NCBI GenBank assembly: GCA_017432485.1
Contig: JAFRJB010000067.1
Span: 1 to 52,095 of the forward strand
DNA length: 52,095 nucleotides
Reading direction: 5' to 3'
From: Clostridia bacterium
Lineage (GTDB): Bacteria > Bacillota > Clostridia > Oscillospirales > Acutalibacteraceae
A model generated the notes under the pieces. The model was not told the DNA's origin and ran no database searches. It saw nothing but the letters and a program-made list of their open reading frames with translations. This document shows positions 32,339-41,805 of the stretch, one piece after another (within the stretch, counting starts at the first letter, position 1; each line of letters opens with the position of its first letter). The translations under genes were made by a program, and so were the position numbers.

Positions 32339-33156
32339 GAGCGCAACATCCCCTTCCTCTTGGATTTGGAAGCGTTTTTTTCTTTATTCTGCCGCAGGTT
32401 CACAATTAAGAGCAGCACAAATACCGTAATAAACATAATGGAAGAGAGCGCATTGATTTTCGGGCTGATTCTCTTTCTGGTCATCGCATAAATAATAATG
32501 GATAATGTTTGTGATTTTGCGCCGCTTGTAAAGTAACTGATCACAAAATCATCAAACGAAAGCGTAAACGCCATAATGAAGCCGGAAACGATGCCGGGCA
32601 TAATTTCGTGCAGCACAACCTTAAAAAATGCCTGCACAGGCTTACAGCCTAAATCTAACGCCGCTTCATACAAATGCCCATCCATCTGCTGGAGTTTGGG
32701 CATCACATTAAGTATGACATACGGCACATTAAACGTAACATGCGCTAAGAGTAAGGTGGTAAAACTCAGTTCCATTCCGCCTAATACTCTGCCGCAATAA
32801 ACAAATAAGAGCATCAAAGAAACACCGGTGACAATCTCGGGATTGAGCATCGGAATATTATTGACCTGCATATAGAACTTGCGCGGACCTTTGCGCATAT
32901 TCTTAAAGCCGATGGCTGCAAGGGTGCCGAGCAAAGTTGCAATGATTGCCGCCAAGGTTGCCACCAAAAGCGTTGTGATAAAGGCATTGATAATCGCTTC
33001 ATCCCGAAAGAGTTCGCCGTACCACTTTAAAGTAAAACCATGCCAAACCGCGCGGCTTTTGGAATTGTTAAAAGAAAAAACAAGTAAAACCGCAATCGGT
33101 GCATATAAGAAGAGGAAAATAAAAGCAACATAGACCTTTGAAAAAAACTTTTTCAT
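32335..33156 (-). CDS. potC: Spermidine/putrescine ABC transporter permease PotC
   Basis: Inner-membrane half of the polyamine importer, 273 residues, six predicted helices. The cytoplasmic EAA loop (YEAALDLGCKPVQAFFKVVLHEIMPGI, about 165-190) contacts PotA. It overlaps potB and potD by 4 bases on each side. Confidence 0.94.
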   Translation of the reverse strand: MKKFFSKVYVAFIFLFLYAPIAVLLVFSFNNSKSRAVWHGFTLKWYGELFRDEAIINAFITTLLVATLAAIIATLLGTLAAIGFKNMRKGPRKFYMQVNNIPMLNPEIVTGVSLMLLFVYCGRVLGGMELSFTTLLLAHVTFNVPYVILNVMPKLQQMDGHLYEAALDLGCKPVQAFFKVVLHEIMPGIVSGFIMAFTLSFDDFVISYFTSGAKSQTLSIIIYAMTRKRISPKINALSSIMFITVFVLLLIVNLRQNKEKNASKSKRKGMLRS

Positions 33157-33983
33157 ACTGCCAATACATCCTCCTCTCCGGAGTCAAATTCATTCATGAT
33201 GCCCATGCTAATGAGAATTAATACCATCAGCACCAATGATAGCGCCGAGCCCAAATTCGGGTCGTAGGAACCGCCCAAAAACTGCAGTTCAATCAAGTCA
33301 CCAATCATCATATTGGAGCCGCCGCCGAGCATCGTAGAAATAATAAATGTGCTCACAGCCGGTACAAATACCATCGTAATCCCCGAAACAACGCCGGGCA
33401 TACTCAGCGGGAAAATGATACGCGTCATCACCCGGCGGTTATTGGCGCCGAGGTCTTGAGCCGCTTCAATGTAACTTTTGTCGATTTTCGTCATCACATT
33501 AAAAATCGGAATAATCATATAAGGCAAAAAATTATAGACCATGCCCAACACAACGGCGCCCTGCGTATTAATCATATGCACGGGGCCGATACCGATAAAA
33601 GAAAGTAATCTGTTAATAATTCCGTTGTTTTCCAGCAAAGTCATCCAAGCATAGGTGCGCAAAAGGAAATTAATCCACATCGGCAGCATGATAAAAATCA
33701 TAAAGATAACCTGTTTGGAGGCTTTCACCTTGGAAATGATATAGGCAAACGGGTAACCCAGTAACAAACAAAGCGCTGTCGAAATCGCCGACAATTTAAT
33801 GGAAGATAAAAACACGGGCGTATATTCGCCGATATTTTTTAAATTTTCAAACGTAAATTTACCGTCAATCGTTGTCAGTGAGAAGTATACAACCAGCCCT
33901 AAGGGTATAATGGTAAATACCAGCATCCAAAGGATGTAGATCGCCGAGAGATATTTCTTTTTGTTTTTGCTATGCTTGCGCAT
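33153..33983 (-). CDS. potB: Spermidine/putrescine ABC transporter permease PotB
   Basis: Partner permease, 276 residues from the chosen start. It has about six helices and an EAA loop ([31 protein letters not shown], split by the loop region). The ATG at 33983 has AGAGG 8 bases upstream and overlaps potA by 14 bases; the longer frame up to 34061 lies wholly inside potA and lacks a ribosome binding site. Confidence 0.94.
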   Translation of the reverse strand: MRKHSKNKKKYLSAIYILWMLVFTIIPLGLVVYFSLTTIDGKFTFENLKNIGEYTPVFLSSIKLSAISTALCLLLGYPFAYIISKVKASKQVIFMIFIMLPMWINFLLRTYAWMTLLENNGIINRLLSFIGIGPVHMINTQGAVVLGMVYNFLPYMIIPIFNVMTKIDKSYIEAAQDLGANNRRVMTRIIFPLSMPGVVSGITMVFVPAVSTFIISTMLGGGSNMMIGDLIELQFLGGSYDPNLGSALSLVLMVLILISMGIMNEFDSGEEDVLAV

Positions 33984-35115
33984 CTGTATTATCCTCTTGT
34001 TCACTGAAACTGATGCCGGCAATTTCTTCCATTTCATCACTGAAAGTACTGTAATCGCCAAACATACCGGAGTATTTGCTCTTTTTCATAATATGAAACG
34101 CATCCGGTTCAATATAAAGACCGATGTTATCGCCGACATAAGAAATATCGGTTGATTGAATCATCCATTTAAACCCCTGCACATCGGCAATGATTTCAAA
34201 GTGAACGCCTTTGAATGTGACAGCCGTGACAGTGGCTTTGAGCATTCCTTTTTCGGGTTCAACAACATCCACGTCTTCCGGTCGAATGACAACGTCGACC
34301 GCTTCATTCTTTTCAAAGCCTTTATCTACGCAGTCAAAGACCACACCGTCAAGTAAGACCTTATAATCTTCGAGCATTCTGCCGTCGATAATATTACTTT
34401 CACCGATAAAATCGGCAACAAAAGCATTAATCGGTTCGTTGTATATGTCTTCGGGTGTGCCGATTTGCTGAATAACACCGTTATCCATTACTACAACCGT
34501 GTCGGACATCGAGAGGGCTTCTTCCTGGTCATGCGTAACAAAAATAAAAGTAATGCCGGTTTCTCTTTGAATATTTTTCAGTTCCACCTGCATATCCTTG
34601 CGCAGCTTTAAATCCAAAGCGGATAGCGGTTCGTCAAGCAGCAATACTTTCGGCTCATTAATGAGCGCTCTTGCAATCGCCACGCGCTGCTGCTGACCGC
34701 CGGAAAGATGAGAAACATCCCTGTTTTCAAACCCGTTGAGATTGACAGTTTTGAGCATTTTTCTGACTTTCTCATCTATCTCTTTTTCTTTACACTTCTT
34801 CACGCGCAAGCCGAATGCCACATTTTCATATACATTCAGATGCGGAAACAGCGCATAGCGCTGAAAAATGGTATTGACCGCCCTCTTATACGGCGGCACA
34901 CCGACCATATTTTTGCCTTCAAAATAAATATTGCCCGAATTCGGCTCAAGAAAACCCGCAATAATGCGCAGAGTAGTTGTTTTCCCGCAGCCGGAAGGTC
35001 CGAGCAGTGTAACAAATTCTTTATTTTTAATGCTTAATGAGATATGATCAAGCACTTTTTCTTCGCCGAAATCTACACAAACATTTTCAAGAGTTACTAC
35101 ATTAGTATCTTGCAT
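33970..35115 (-). CDS. potA: Spermidine/putrescine ABC transporter ATP-binding protein PotA
   Basis: ATPase of the polyamine importer, 381 residues. Walker [11 protein letters not shown]-loop region [19 protein letters not shown], signature [15 protein letters not shown], Walker [12 protein letters not shown] and H-loop [10 protein letters not shown], followed by a C-terminal TOBE-type regulatory domain (about 250-360). The ATG at 35115 has GGAGG 6 bases upstream; an in-frame GTG two codons earlier is a weaker choice. First gene of potABCD. Confidence 0.96.
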   Translation of the reverse strand: MQDTNVVTLENVCVDFGEEKVLDHISLSIKNKEFVTLLGPSGCGKTTTLRIIAGFLEPNSGNIYFEGKNMVGVPPYKRAVNTIFQRYALFPHLNVYENVAFGLRVKKCKEKEIDEKVRKMLKTVNLNGFENRDVSHLSGGQQQRVAIARALINEPKVLLLDEPLSALDLKLRKDMQVELKNIQRETGITFIFVTHDQEEALSMSDTVVVMDNGVIQQIGTPEDIYNEPINAFVADFIGESNIIDGRMLEDYKVLLDGVVFDCVDKGFEKNEAVDVVIRPEDVDVVEPEKGMLKATVTAVTFKGVHFEIIADVQGFKWMIQSTDISYVGDNIGLYIEPDAFHIMKKSKYSGMFGDYSTFSDEMEEIAGISFSEQEDNTDAQA

Positions 35116-35147
35116 TTTCACCCTCCAAACATTTCATAGTAATAAAT

Positions 35148-35176
35148 ATAATAATTAAAAACTTTTATAATGTCAA
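35148..35176 (-). promoter_or_regulatory. Promoter of potABCD
   Basis: On the minus strand perfect TTGACA (35171-35176), a 17-bp spacer and TATTAT (35148-35153). Confidence 0.65.
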
Positions 35177-35211
35177 TACTATCTGTAAAATAAATATATT
35201 TGATTTTTTTA

Positions 35212-35240
35212 TTGACTTTAATAGCCTGTTATGTTAAAAT
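35212..35240 (+). promoter_or_regulatory. Promoter of the tRNA cluster
   Basis: TTGACT (35212-35217), a 17-bp spacer and TAAAAT (35235-35240), 17 bases before the first tRNA. Confidence 0.7.
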
Positions 35241-35257
35241 TATTTGCAACCATAAAT

Positions 35258-35331
35258 GCGGGTGTAGTTCAATGGTAGAATCCCAGCCTTCCAAGCTGGT
35301 CGTGTGGGTTCGATTCCCATCACCCGCTCCA
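35258..35331 (+). tRNA. tRNA-Gly, anticodon UCC
   Basis: Acceptor GCGGGTG/CACCCGC with T discriminator and encoded CCA. Anticodon stem CCAGC/GCTGG encloses CTTCCAA. First of four tRNAs on one transcript. Confidence 0.96.
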
Positions 35332-35340
35332 AGAAAATAT

Positions 35341-35417
<77 letters not shown>

Positions 35418-35423
35418 ATATTC

Positions 35424-35500
35424 GGTGGGGTTAGTTCAGTTGGTAGAGCGTCAGTTTGTGGCACTGAATGTCGTGGGTTCGAGTCCCATACTCCACCCCA
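35424..35500 (+). tRNA. tRNA-His, anticodon GUG
   Basis: Acceptor GTGGGGT/ACTCCAC plus the extra G at position -1 opposite discriminator C, the histidine identity mark. Anticodon loop TTGTGGC. Encoded CCA. A natural substrate of the Tgt encoded at 4598. Confidence 0.96.
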
Positions 35501-35506
35501 ATTTTT

Positions 35507-35581
35507 AGGGATATAGCCAAGTGGTAAGGCAATGGACTTTGACTCCATCATTCGCTGGTTCGAACCCAGCTATCCCTGCCA
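35507..35581 (+). tRNA. tRNA-Gln, anticodon UUG
   Basis: Acceptor AGGGATA/TATCCCT, discriminator G, encoded CCA. Anticodon stem ATGGA/TCCAT encloses CTTTGAC. Last of the cluster. A substrate of MnmA encoded at 21543. Confidence 0.95.
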
Positions 35582-35588
35582 GAAAAAA

Positions 35589-35611
35589 GCACGGTTTTGC
35601 CGTGCTTTTTT
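35589..35611 (+). terminator. Terminator of the tRNA cluster
   Basis: GCACGG (35589-35594) pairs with CCGTGC (35600-35605), followed by six T; flanking A-run extends the stem. Confidence 0.85.
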
Positions 35612-35631
35612 CAATAGAATGTTTCACCTGT

Positions 35632-35670
35632 CAAAAAGGCTTTAAGGCAAATTGCTTTAAAGCCTTTTTG
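35632..35670. terminator. Terminator after the vanW-type gene
   Basis: CAAAAAGGCTTTAA (35632-35645) pairs with 35657-35670 around an 11-base loop, the T-rich end of the stem doing the work on the minus strand. It closes the long minus-strand gene run that starts at ruvC. Confidence 0.75.
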
Positions 35671-35703
35671 GTTTATATATTAGTTGTTGTTTAATGGGAA
35701 AAT

Positions 35704-38169
35704 TTAAGCATTATCATAAACGCTTCTGGTGACATAATTACATTTGCCGTTGGAGTAACGCCTGAGCGTATAAGCACCGCCGCTATGCGTAACATCAAGT
35801 TTAATCTTCGGTAATTTCACCTTTGCTAAAGAGTAGATGGTGCAGTTAAGCACACCGCTGGGGTCATAATTCATCTTTAAGCGAATCGGTGTATTGTAAT
35901 CATTTCTAAATCTGAAATCTTGAATACCCCAGGAGATGGTGGCATCTCTGCCAATCGGCACATAACCGGATTTAAGTGAGTGATTCCACCGTTCAATGAT
36001 TTCCAAATCCGCATACAATGCCGCATTGAAGCAAGTGGTTGCCACTTGGCATATACCGCCGCCGATTCCGGGCACATACACACCGCCGGAAATAACATTT
36101 GCTTCCGTAAATCCTCTTGCTGTGTTACGAGGTCCGATTGCCTGATTAACGGAAAAGATTTCGCCGGGCTGAATAATATAGCCATCGGTATTTCCGTTAA
36201 TGTATTTGCATGCCATTTTAATGTTATGAGACTTGCCGTAATCCGATTCAACAAAATAGGTTGTGTAGTACTCAAGCTTATTGGTAATATAACCAACCTG
36301 CATTTTTACTTTACATACAATCGGTTTTTTACCGGTATGATTATAAGTGAATATTTTAATGTAACAACTGCCGTAATCTTTGACTTTGACAAGCCCTTTT
36401 TGATTAACAGTACAAACCTTACTGTTTGTTGTTTTATAAATGTATGTGGAGCAAGCAGCCCCTGTATTTACATAAGGTTTTAACTGATATTTTTGACCTA
36501 AGGCAAGTTTCACGGAAGCGGGTTTACAAGCTACTTTGACAGGAGCAGGTTTTACAACAATGGTGCAATACCCTTTTTTGCCATTAAAAGCAGTAATGGA
36601 AATCTTGGTTGTGCCTACCTTTTTGCCTTGCACAACAATATTCTTCCCGAGAGATGCAATAGAGGTATTTCCCATTTTCACTGTCTTCTTGTAACAATTG
36701 CTGTTTGCCGGCAGTTTCACATTCAAATCAAACTTTTCACCGACACCAAGTACAATTTTCGTTTTATTAAACCCGATACTTGACGGTGCCTTTTTGACAG
36801 TGATTTTTGCATAAGTGCGGATATACGGGTCTTTGGATTTGTAGTTGTAAGTATAAGCATACAAATAGGTTGTTCCCGCTTTTTTACCTGTCACCACGCC
36901 ATTGGCGTCGACAGTGGCAATACTTGTGTCATCCATTCTCCAAATATAGGTGGAGCACACAGCACCGCTGTCAACACTGACTTTAAATTTTACTTTTTCA
37001 CCGGTACCGAGGGTAATCGAACTCGCAGCCAGTTTAATGCTCTTAGGCGCTTTGCCGACAGTAACCACGCATTTGTCGGTTAAACCATTGTTAGTGGTAG
37101 CGGTAATCGTAGCAACGCCGACACTCTTAGGCGTAATCGTACCGTTTGCGGCGACTGTAGCGACCTTCTCGTTATTAGAAGTATAATATATCTTCTTAAC
37201 AGCCTCGTTTTTACCGATTTTATAAGTGAGTTTATAGGTTTCGCCGACACCCAACAATACTTCCTTTTTATCCAGATTGAAGTGTGCCGTTTCATACCCG
37301 ACATTCACAGGAACTTCTGCAGAGATGCCGTTAGAATACTTCACAGTCACTTTCGTAGAGCCGGGAGCAATACCTTTTATTTTACCATTCGTAACCGTTG
37401 CCACAGCAGTATTTCCGGACTTAAAGCTAAATTCATCGGGATAGGTTCCGTTTGAAATTTCCGGTTGCAGCTGCTTTTGGTCACCAATATATAAATTGAC
37501 AATCTTCGGCAAATTGGTAATCGATTTCGGTGTTGCCCGCACTTTCACTGACAATACGGCAGTAATCCCGCAGGTAAAGGTAATGGAAACCTTGCCGTTG
37601 CCTGTTTTAGCTCCGATAATATTCCTGCCGCTAATAGTGTTATAACTATCTAACGCTTTTAAAGTAATGGTGTGCGGTGTATCAATATACACTTTTTTGC
37701 CGACATAAGAGTCATAATAATCCGCAGCAGCAATTTTAATAAACTTAAGAGAATTGTCAGTTGCATATGTCTCGGCAACAGTCCCGCTAAAAGAGAATAC
37801 TTCGACTTTTGCATTAAAAGCATTGTCAGCAATTGTTTTCACACTTTTCGGAACATAGACCGCCTTAACAGACGGTTGCGCAAATGCATTTTCTTGAATT
37901 TCCTTAACACTCAGCGGCAAATTAACGGTTTTTGCAATGGTATTAGCAAAGGCATCATGTGCTATGCAAACCACTTTTGAAGTGCCGAGAGTTTCCGGGA
38001 CATTAATGATCTTTTCTTCACCGCGATAGGCAGTGATGGTTGCAGCACCGTCTTCAGCTGTATACGCCCAATCTCCGGAAATATAATTCCCTTCCGCGAA
38101 GGAAGTAAAAGAGAAGGCGCTAACAAGCATCACCAGTGCTAAGGCAAACGATAATACTCTTTTTCCCAT
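35704..38169 (-). CDS. Secreted multi-domain protein: leucine-rich repeat, Ig-like (Big_2) repeats and VanW domain
   Basis: 821 residues with signal peptide (about 1-25). Residues 40-135 look like BspA-type leucine-rich repeats (IAHDAFANTIAKTVNLPLSV, IQENAFAQPSVKAVYVPKSV). About five bacterial Ig-like Big_2 repeats follow between 205 and 626, each with the ...VATV..NG.I...GT..I.A pattern. The C-terminal VanW domain (about 633-770) has IQPGEIFSVNQAIGPR, GGGICQVATT, and SLKSGYVPIGRDATISW. VanW proteins accompany some vancomycin-resistance clusters, but their function is unclear and no van genes are near. GGGAGAG is 8 bases before the ATG. Probably a cell-surface wall-binding protein. Confidence 0.82.
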   Translation of the reverse strand: MGKRVLSFALALVMLVSAFSFTSFAEGNYISGDWAYTAEDGAATITAYRGEEKIINVPETLGTSKVVCIAHDAFANTIAKTVNLPLSVKEIQENAFAQPSVKAVYVPKSVKTIADNAFNAKVEVFSFSGTVAETYATDNSLKFIKIAAADYYDSYVGKKVYIDTPHTITLKALDSYNTISGRNIIGAKTGNGKVSITFTCGITAVLSVKVRATPKSITNLPKIVNLYIGDQKQLQPEISNGTYPDEFSFKSGNTAVATVTNGKIKGIAPGSTKVTVKYSNGISAEVPVNVGYETAHFNLDKKEVLLGVGETYKLTYKIGKNEAVKKIYYTSNNEKVATVAANGTITPKSVGVATITATTNNGLTDKCVVTVGKAPKSIKLAASSITLGTGEKVKFKVSVDSGAVCSTYIWRMDDTSIATVDANGVVTGKKAGTTYLYAYTYNYKSKDPYIRTYAKITVKKAPSSIGFNKTKIVLGVGEKFDLNVKLPANSNCYKKTVKMGNTSIASLGKNIVVQGKKVGTTKISITAFNGKKGYCTIVVKPAPVKVACKPASVKLALGQKYQLKPYVNTGAACSTYIYKTTNSKVCTVNQKGLVKVKDYGSCYIKIFTYNHTGKKPIVCKVKMQVGYITNKLEYYTTYFVESDYGKSHNIKMACKYINGNTDGYIIQPGEIFSVNQAIGPRNTARGFTEANVISGGVYVPGIGGGICQVATTCFNAALYADLEIIERWNHSLKSGYVPIGRDATISWGIQDFRFRNDYNTPIRLKMNYDPSGVLNCTIYSLAKVKLPKIKLDVTHSGGAYTLRRYSNGKCNYVTRSVYDNA

Positions 38170-38182
38170 GACAATCTCTCCC

Positions 38183-40471
38183 TTAAACAACTTTTACTAT
38201 GATTTCATCCGACTCTGCTTCCAGTGAAATTGCGCTGATTTTTTCATCACACTTTTCCACAATGATAGCAGCAATCGGGTCTTCTACATATTTTCTGACG
38301 GAATTTGCCAAATCTCTTGCCCCTCTCGGACCTCCAAAAGACTTTTCAGCTAATATTTCCAAGACTTTTTGACTCCAAGAAAGGATAATGCCTTTATCTT
38401 TAAGCGGATCAATTAATTCTTCAAGCATTAAAGCAGCAATTTGAATATAATTTTCTTTTGTCAGCGGATTGAAAGCGATAATTTCATCCACTCTGCCGAT
38501 AAACTCAGGCTTCAAGAATTGCTCGAGCGCTTTGATTGCTCTTTCTTTTGATACGGTGGCTTTATCTTTTGCAAAACCTAAGGTTGTGTCCTTATGTGTT
38601 GAACCGGCGTTAGAAGTCATCACAATCACCGTATTGGCAAAAGATACGGTTCTGCCATGCGCATCGGTCACTTTGCCTTCATCCAAAATCTGCAAAAGAA
38701 TATTCATCACATCGGGGTGCGCTTTTTCAATTTCATCAAAGAGCACAACCGAATAGGGTTTGCGCCGCACCTTTTCTGTTAACTGCCCGGCCTCGTCATA
38801 GCCGACATAACCGGGAGGCGAACCGATAATGCGCGAAACGGAGTGCTTCTCCATAAATTCACTCATATCCAAGCGAATGAGTGTTTCCGGCGTAGAAAAG
38901 AGCTGATAACTCAACTGCTTCACCAATTCGGTTTTACCCACACCGGTGGGTCCTACAAAGATAAAGGAAGCCGGCCGTCTTCTTGCACTGATCTGCACTC
39001 TGCTGCGGCGAATGGCTTTACACAGTGCATCTACTGCTTCATCCTGCCCGATGATTTTTGCCTTAATCTCTTTTTCCATATTTTTGAGATTTTTCAAATC
39101 GCCCATTTGGATTTTTTGCACGGGCACACCTGTCCAAAGATGAATGACTTTGGCAAGGTCGTCATCAAGCACCTGGTTATCGGCAGCAAGTTGTTGGATT
39201 TCAGGCAAACTCTTTTCCAAATCGGCAATTTTGCTCTTGACTTCCAGCAAGGCCTCGTAGTCAATTTCTTTGCCTTCTTCAATATTTTCAATTTCTTCTT
39301 TTTGCGCCTTTAAATCCTGAAGCTTTTGCTCGGCAATTTGTAAGCGGCTGATGGCTTTATTTCTAAGATTGGCGCAGGTACACGCTTCATCTAACAAATC
39401 TATCGCCTTATCGGGTAAAAACCTGTCGTTAATATATCTTTCGGAAAGTTCCACCGTTTTTCTGATTAATTCATCGGAAATCTTCACGCGGTGATACTCT
39501 TCATAATAATCCTTGATACCCATAAGAATTTCAGTCGTATCGTCAAGCGAGGGTTCTTCCACACTAACCGGTTGGAATCTTCTCTCTAAAGCGGAATCCT
39601 TTTCGATATATTTGCGATATTCATCAAAGGTAGTTGCACCAATAACTTGGATTAACCCTCTCGAGAGTGCCGGTTTTAAAATATTAGCGGCATTCATCGT
39701 GCCTTCACTGTCGCCGCCGGAGCCGACAAGGTTATGCACTTCGTCAATAAAGAGAATAATATTACCCTCTTTTTTCACTTCATCAATCAAACCTTTAATG
39801 CGGCTTTCAAACTGCCCGCGGAATTGTGTGCCGGCAACCAAAGCTGTTAAATCTAAAAGGAATATTTCTTTTTCGGCAAGCTTGGCAGGTACTTTTCCCT
39901 GCACAATCTTAAGCGCTATCCCCTCAGCGATTGCCGTTTTACCCACACCGGGTTCACCGACTAAACATGGATTATTCTTGGTTCTTCTGCAAAGAATTTG
40001 AATAACTCTTGCAATTTCCTTATCTCTGCCTATAATGCGGTCAATCTCATTATTAGAGGCTTTTTTGGTTAAATCCGTGCAGTAAGTGCTTAAGTATTTG
40101 CGCTTGCTCTTATTCTTATGCTTGGACTTTTTGCTGTCGCTTTCACGCTCTTGTGCCTGCTCTTGCTCATCTTCCGCTTCATCCTCAGCAGCTTTTTCAC
40201 CCTGCATAAAATTCATAAACGGAAGCGGCTGTGCCCCGCCGAGTTCAAAATCGCCGTCATTATCACTCATCAACTGAGCCAACTGATCTTGGGCAGCCTC
40301 TAAATCATCATCGGTAATCCCCATTTGATCCATCAACTGCTTGACGGGACCGATGTTTAACTCTTTTGCACAGGTTAAACATAAGCCTTCCGGTTTATTA
40401 TTGTCGTTGTCAGGTCTTGAGATGAAGATAACCGCCGGGCGCTTACCGCATCTCGAACACATCATTGCCAT
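38183..40471 (-). CDS. Clp ATPase with N-terminal zinc finger (ClpE-like)
   Basis: Hexameric unfoldase that feeds proteins to ClpP, 762 residues. A four-cysteine zinc module replaces the usual ClpN repeats: C5, C8, C31 and C34. An acidic linker (about 80-120) follows, then the first AAA domain (GEPGVGKTAIAEG, near 173), a coiled-coil middle part (about 370-430, KLQDLKAQKEEIENIEEG), and the second AAA domain (GPTGVGKTELVKQ, near 507) with a C-terminal small domain. This arrangement is that of ClpE, without the ctsR-mcsA-mcsB genes that often flank clpC. The ATG overlaps the end of pgsA's stop region (2 bp gap), so it belongs to the long ruvC-led run. Confidence 0.88.
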   Translation of the reverse strand: MAMMCSRCGKRPAVIFISRPDNDNNKPEGLCLTCAKELNIGPVKQLMDQMGITDDDLEAAQDQLAQLMSDNDGDFELGGAQPLPFMNFMQGEKAAEDEAEDEQEQAQERESDSKKSKHKNKSKRKYLSTYCTDLTKKASNNEIDRIIGRDKEIARVIQILCRRTKNNPCLVGEPGVGKTAIAEGIALKIVQGKVPAKLAEKEIFLLDLTALVAGTQFRGQFESRIKGLIDEVKKEGNIILFIDEVHNLVGSGGDSEGTMNAANILKPALSRGLIQVIGATTFDEYRKYIEKDSALERRFQPVSVEEPSLDDTTEILMGIKDYYEEYHRVKISDELIRKTVELSERYINDRFLPDKAIDLLDEACTCANLRNKAISRLQIAEQKLQDLKAQKEEIENIEEGKEIDYEALLEVKSKIADLEKSLPEIQQLAADNQVLDDDLAKVIHLWTGVPVQKIQMGDLKNLKNMEKEIKAKIIGQDEAVDALCKAIRRSRVQISARRRPASFIFVGPTGVGKTELVKQLSYQLFSTPETLIRLDMSEFMEKHSVSRIIGSPPGYVGYDEAGQLTEKVRRKPYSVVLFDEIEKAHPDVMNILLQILDEGKVTDAHGRTVSFANTVIVMTSNAGSTHKDTTLGFAKDKATVSKERAIKALEQFLKPEFIGRVDEIIAFNPLTKENYIQIAALMLEELIDPLKDKGIILSWSQKVLEILAEKSFGGPRGARDLANSVRKYVEDPIAAIIVEKCDEKISAISLEAESDEIIVKVV

Positions 40472-40473
40472 TG

Positions 40474-41361
40474 TTAATCACCAATTTCCTTTTCTTTTTG
40501 TGCCTCTTCTGCTTCTTTCAACGGATCCCCCTTCGGCAGTTTCGACGTCACAATCAAACGGTAAGTACCGATAACTATCAATGTGACAGCCGAGCCGAAA
40601 AATCCTCCGGCAATGTAAGCAAACTGAATACCGCCGCCGTCATGCCTGATAAGCAACATAAATAAACCGATCAAAACGATTAATGCTGCCGAAATTATTT
40701 CTTCTAACCCTCTTTGATTTGTATGATGCATTGCTTCAATATAGTCCGGTATGTAACTGAGAAATGCCAAAATCATAAAGATGACGGAAATACCGACAAG
40801 AATATACAGTATGACAATAGGCATTACAAAATCAAATTTCAAAATACCTTGGAGATATAGCTGATGCATTACACCCTTTTGACTGGTCAAAAACATCACA
40901 ATCATCACAATGTAAAATACAACAGTGGAAGCTTTGCCCCAGAAAGCCGCCTGCATCGGTTTATCATATCTTGAAAGCATTATCAAACCGGCAATAATTT
41001 GTACGATTTCTTTGATAATATACACCGAAAACAGACCGATAAACAGCCAATCGCCCCAAAACCAAACCATTAAAATGATGGCAACAGCAAATTGCGTCAA
41101 TTTGTCGGCTACAGGGTCGAGCATTTTTCCCAAATCTGTCACCTGATTAAATTTTCTGGCAATTTTGCCGTCAAACAAATCCGTTAAACCTGCGATGGCA
41201 AATATGACTATACCGATTACAAACTTCTTAATGTTGAGAAAATCGCCTTCTTTTGCACTGACCATCAAAATGCAGAATACGGGAATGAGCGCAATTCTGA
41301 TAAAAGAAAGAATGTTGGGTATGGTTTTAGCTTGTTTGAGATATTTTTTGAGTTGTTCCAT
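40474..41361 (-). CDS. CDP-alcohol phosphatidyltransferase, PgsA-like, with extra C-terminal helices
   Basis: Probably makes phosphatidylglycerophosphate from CDP-diacylglycerol and glycerol 3-phosphate. The family motif D-G-x2-A-R-x8-G-x3-D-x3-D is complete in FDGKIARKFNQVTDLGKMLD (about residues 64-83), with VADK after it. 295 residues is about 100 longer than typical PgsA: after residue 185 there are three more membrane helices and a charged tail (KEAEEAQKEKEIGD). AAAGGG precedes the ATG. Other CDP-alcohol transferases are possible because the acceptor cannot be read from sequence. It lies 12 bp after cvpA. Confidence 0.85.
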   Translation of the reverse strand: MEQLKKYLKQAKTIPNILSFIRIALIPVFCILMVSAKEGDFLNIKKFVIGIVIFAIAGLTDLFDGKIARKFNQVTDLGKMLDPVADKLTQFAVAIILMVWFWGDWLFIGLFSVYIIKEIVQIIAGLIMLSRYDKPMQAAFWGKASTVVFYIVMIVMFLTSQKGVMHQLYLQGILKFDFVMPIVILYILVGISVIFMILAFLSYIPDYIEAMHHTNQRGLEEIISAALIVLIGLFMLLIRHDGGGIQFAYIAGGFFGSAVTLIVIGTYRLIVTSKLPKGDPLKEAEEAQKEKEIGD

Positions 41362-41373
41362 AAAATACCCTTT

Positions 41374-41805
41374 CTATCCATGTAAAAAATGAATAATTTG
41401 TTGAATCACAACAGATTGCAACGCAAATCTTTCGTTAAAGAAATAGATAATATAAGAAATCACAAAAATGATGATTGCCGCCTGTAACAAGCCGACGGCA
41501 AGCCCTAATATCTTATCGGCTGTACCTAAAATCAAATTGTCGGTAAACTTTGAGAAAATGCGATGTAAAAGAAACTTCAGCACGACCCAAAGTAACACAA
41601 ATAAGACTGCGTAAGCAACCGCTTTATGCTCGGCAATAAACGGTATCTGTGCCGGCAAATAACGCATCGCTACCATCGTTAAAATAAACGATGCCACACA
41701 TGCCGCAAAACCGGCAGTTCGCTTCATAAAGCCGCGCCTAAGAGAATAGATGCTGAATAATATGAATATCGCGAAAAACGCATAATCCACATAATTGAAA
41801 CTCAT
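41374..41805 (-). CDS. CvpA-family membrane protein
   Basis: 143 residues, four membrane segments, with the family's start (FNYVDYAFFAIFILFSIYSLRRGFMKR). CvpA proteins were first linked to colicin V production; their biochemical role is not settled. It overlaps the DUF5711 gene by 4 bases (ATGA) and is 12 bp before pgsA. Confidence 0.85.
   Translation of the reverse strand: MSFNYVDYAFFAIFILFSIYSLRRGFMKRTAGFAACVASFILTMVAMRYLPAQIPFIAEHKAVAYAVLFVLLWVVLKFLLHRIFSKFTDNLILGTADKILGLAVGLLQAAIIIFVISYIIYFFNERFALQSVVIQQIIHFLHG

Noticed and set aside
35704..38169. Vancomycin resistance determinant
   Set aside because: Only the VanW domain is present; no vanA/B ligase, vanH, vanX or sensor-regulator pair is near.
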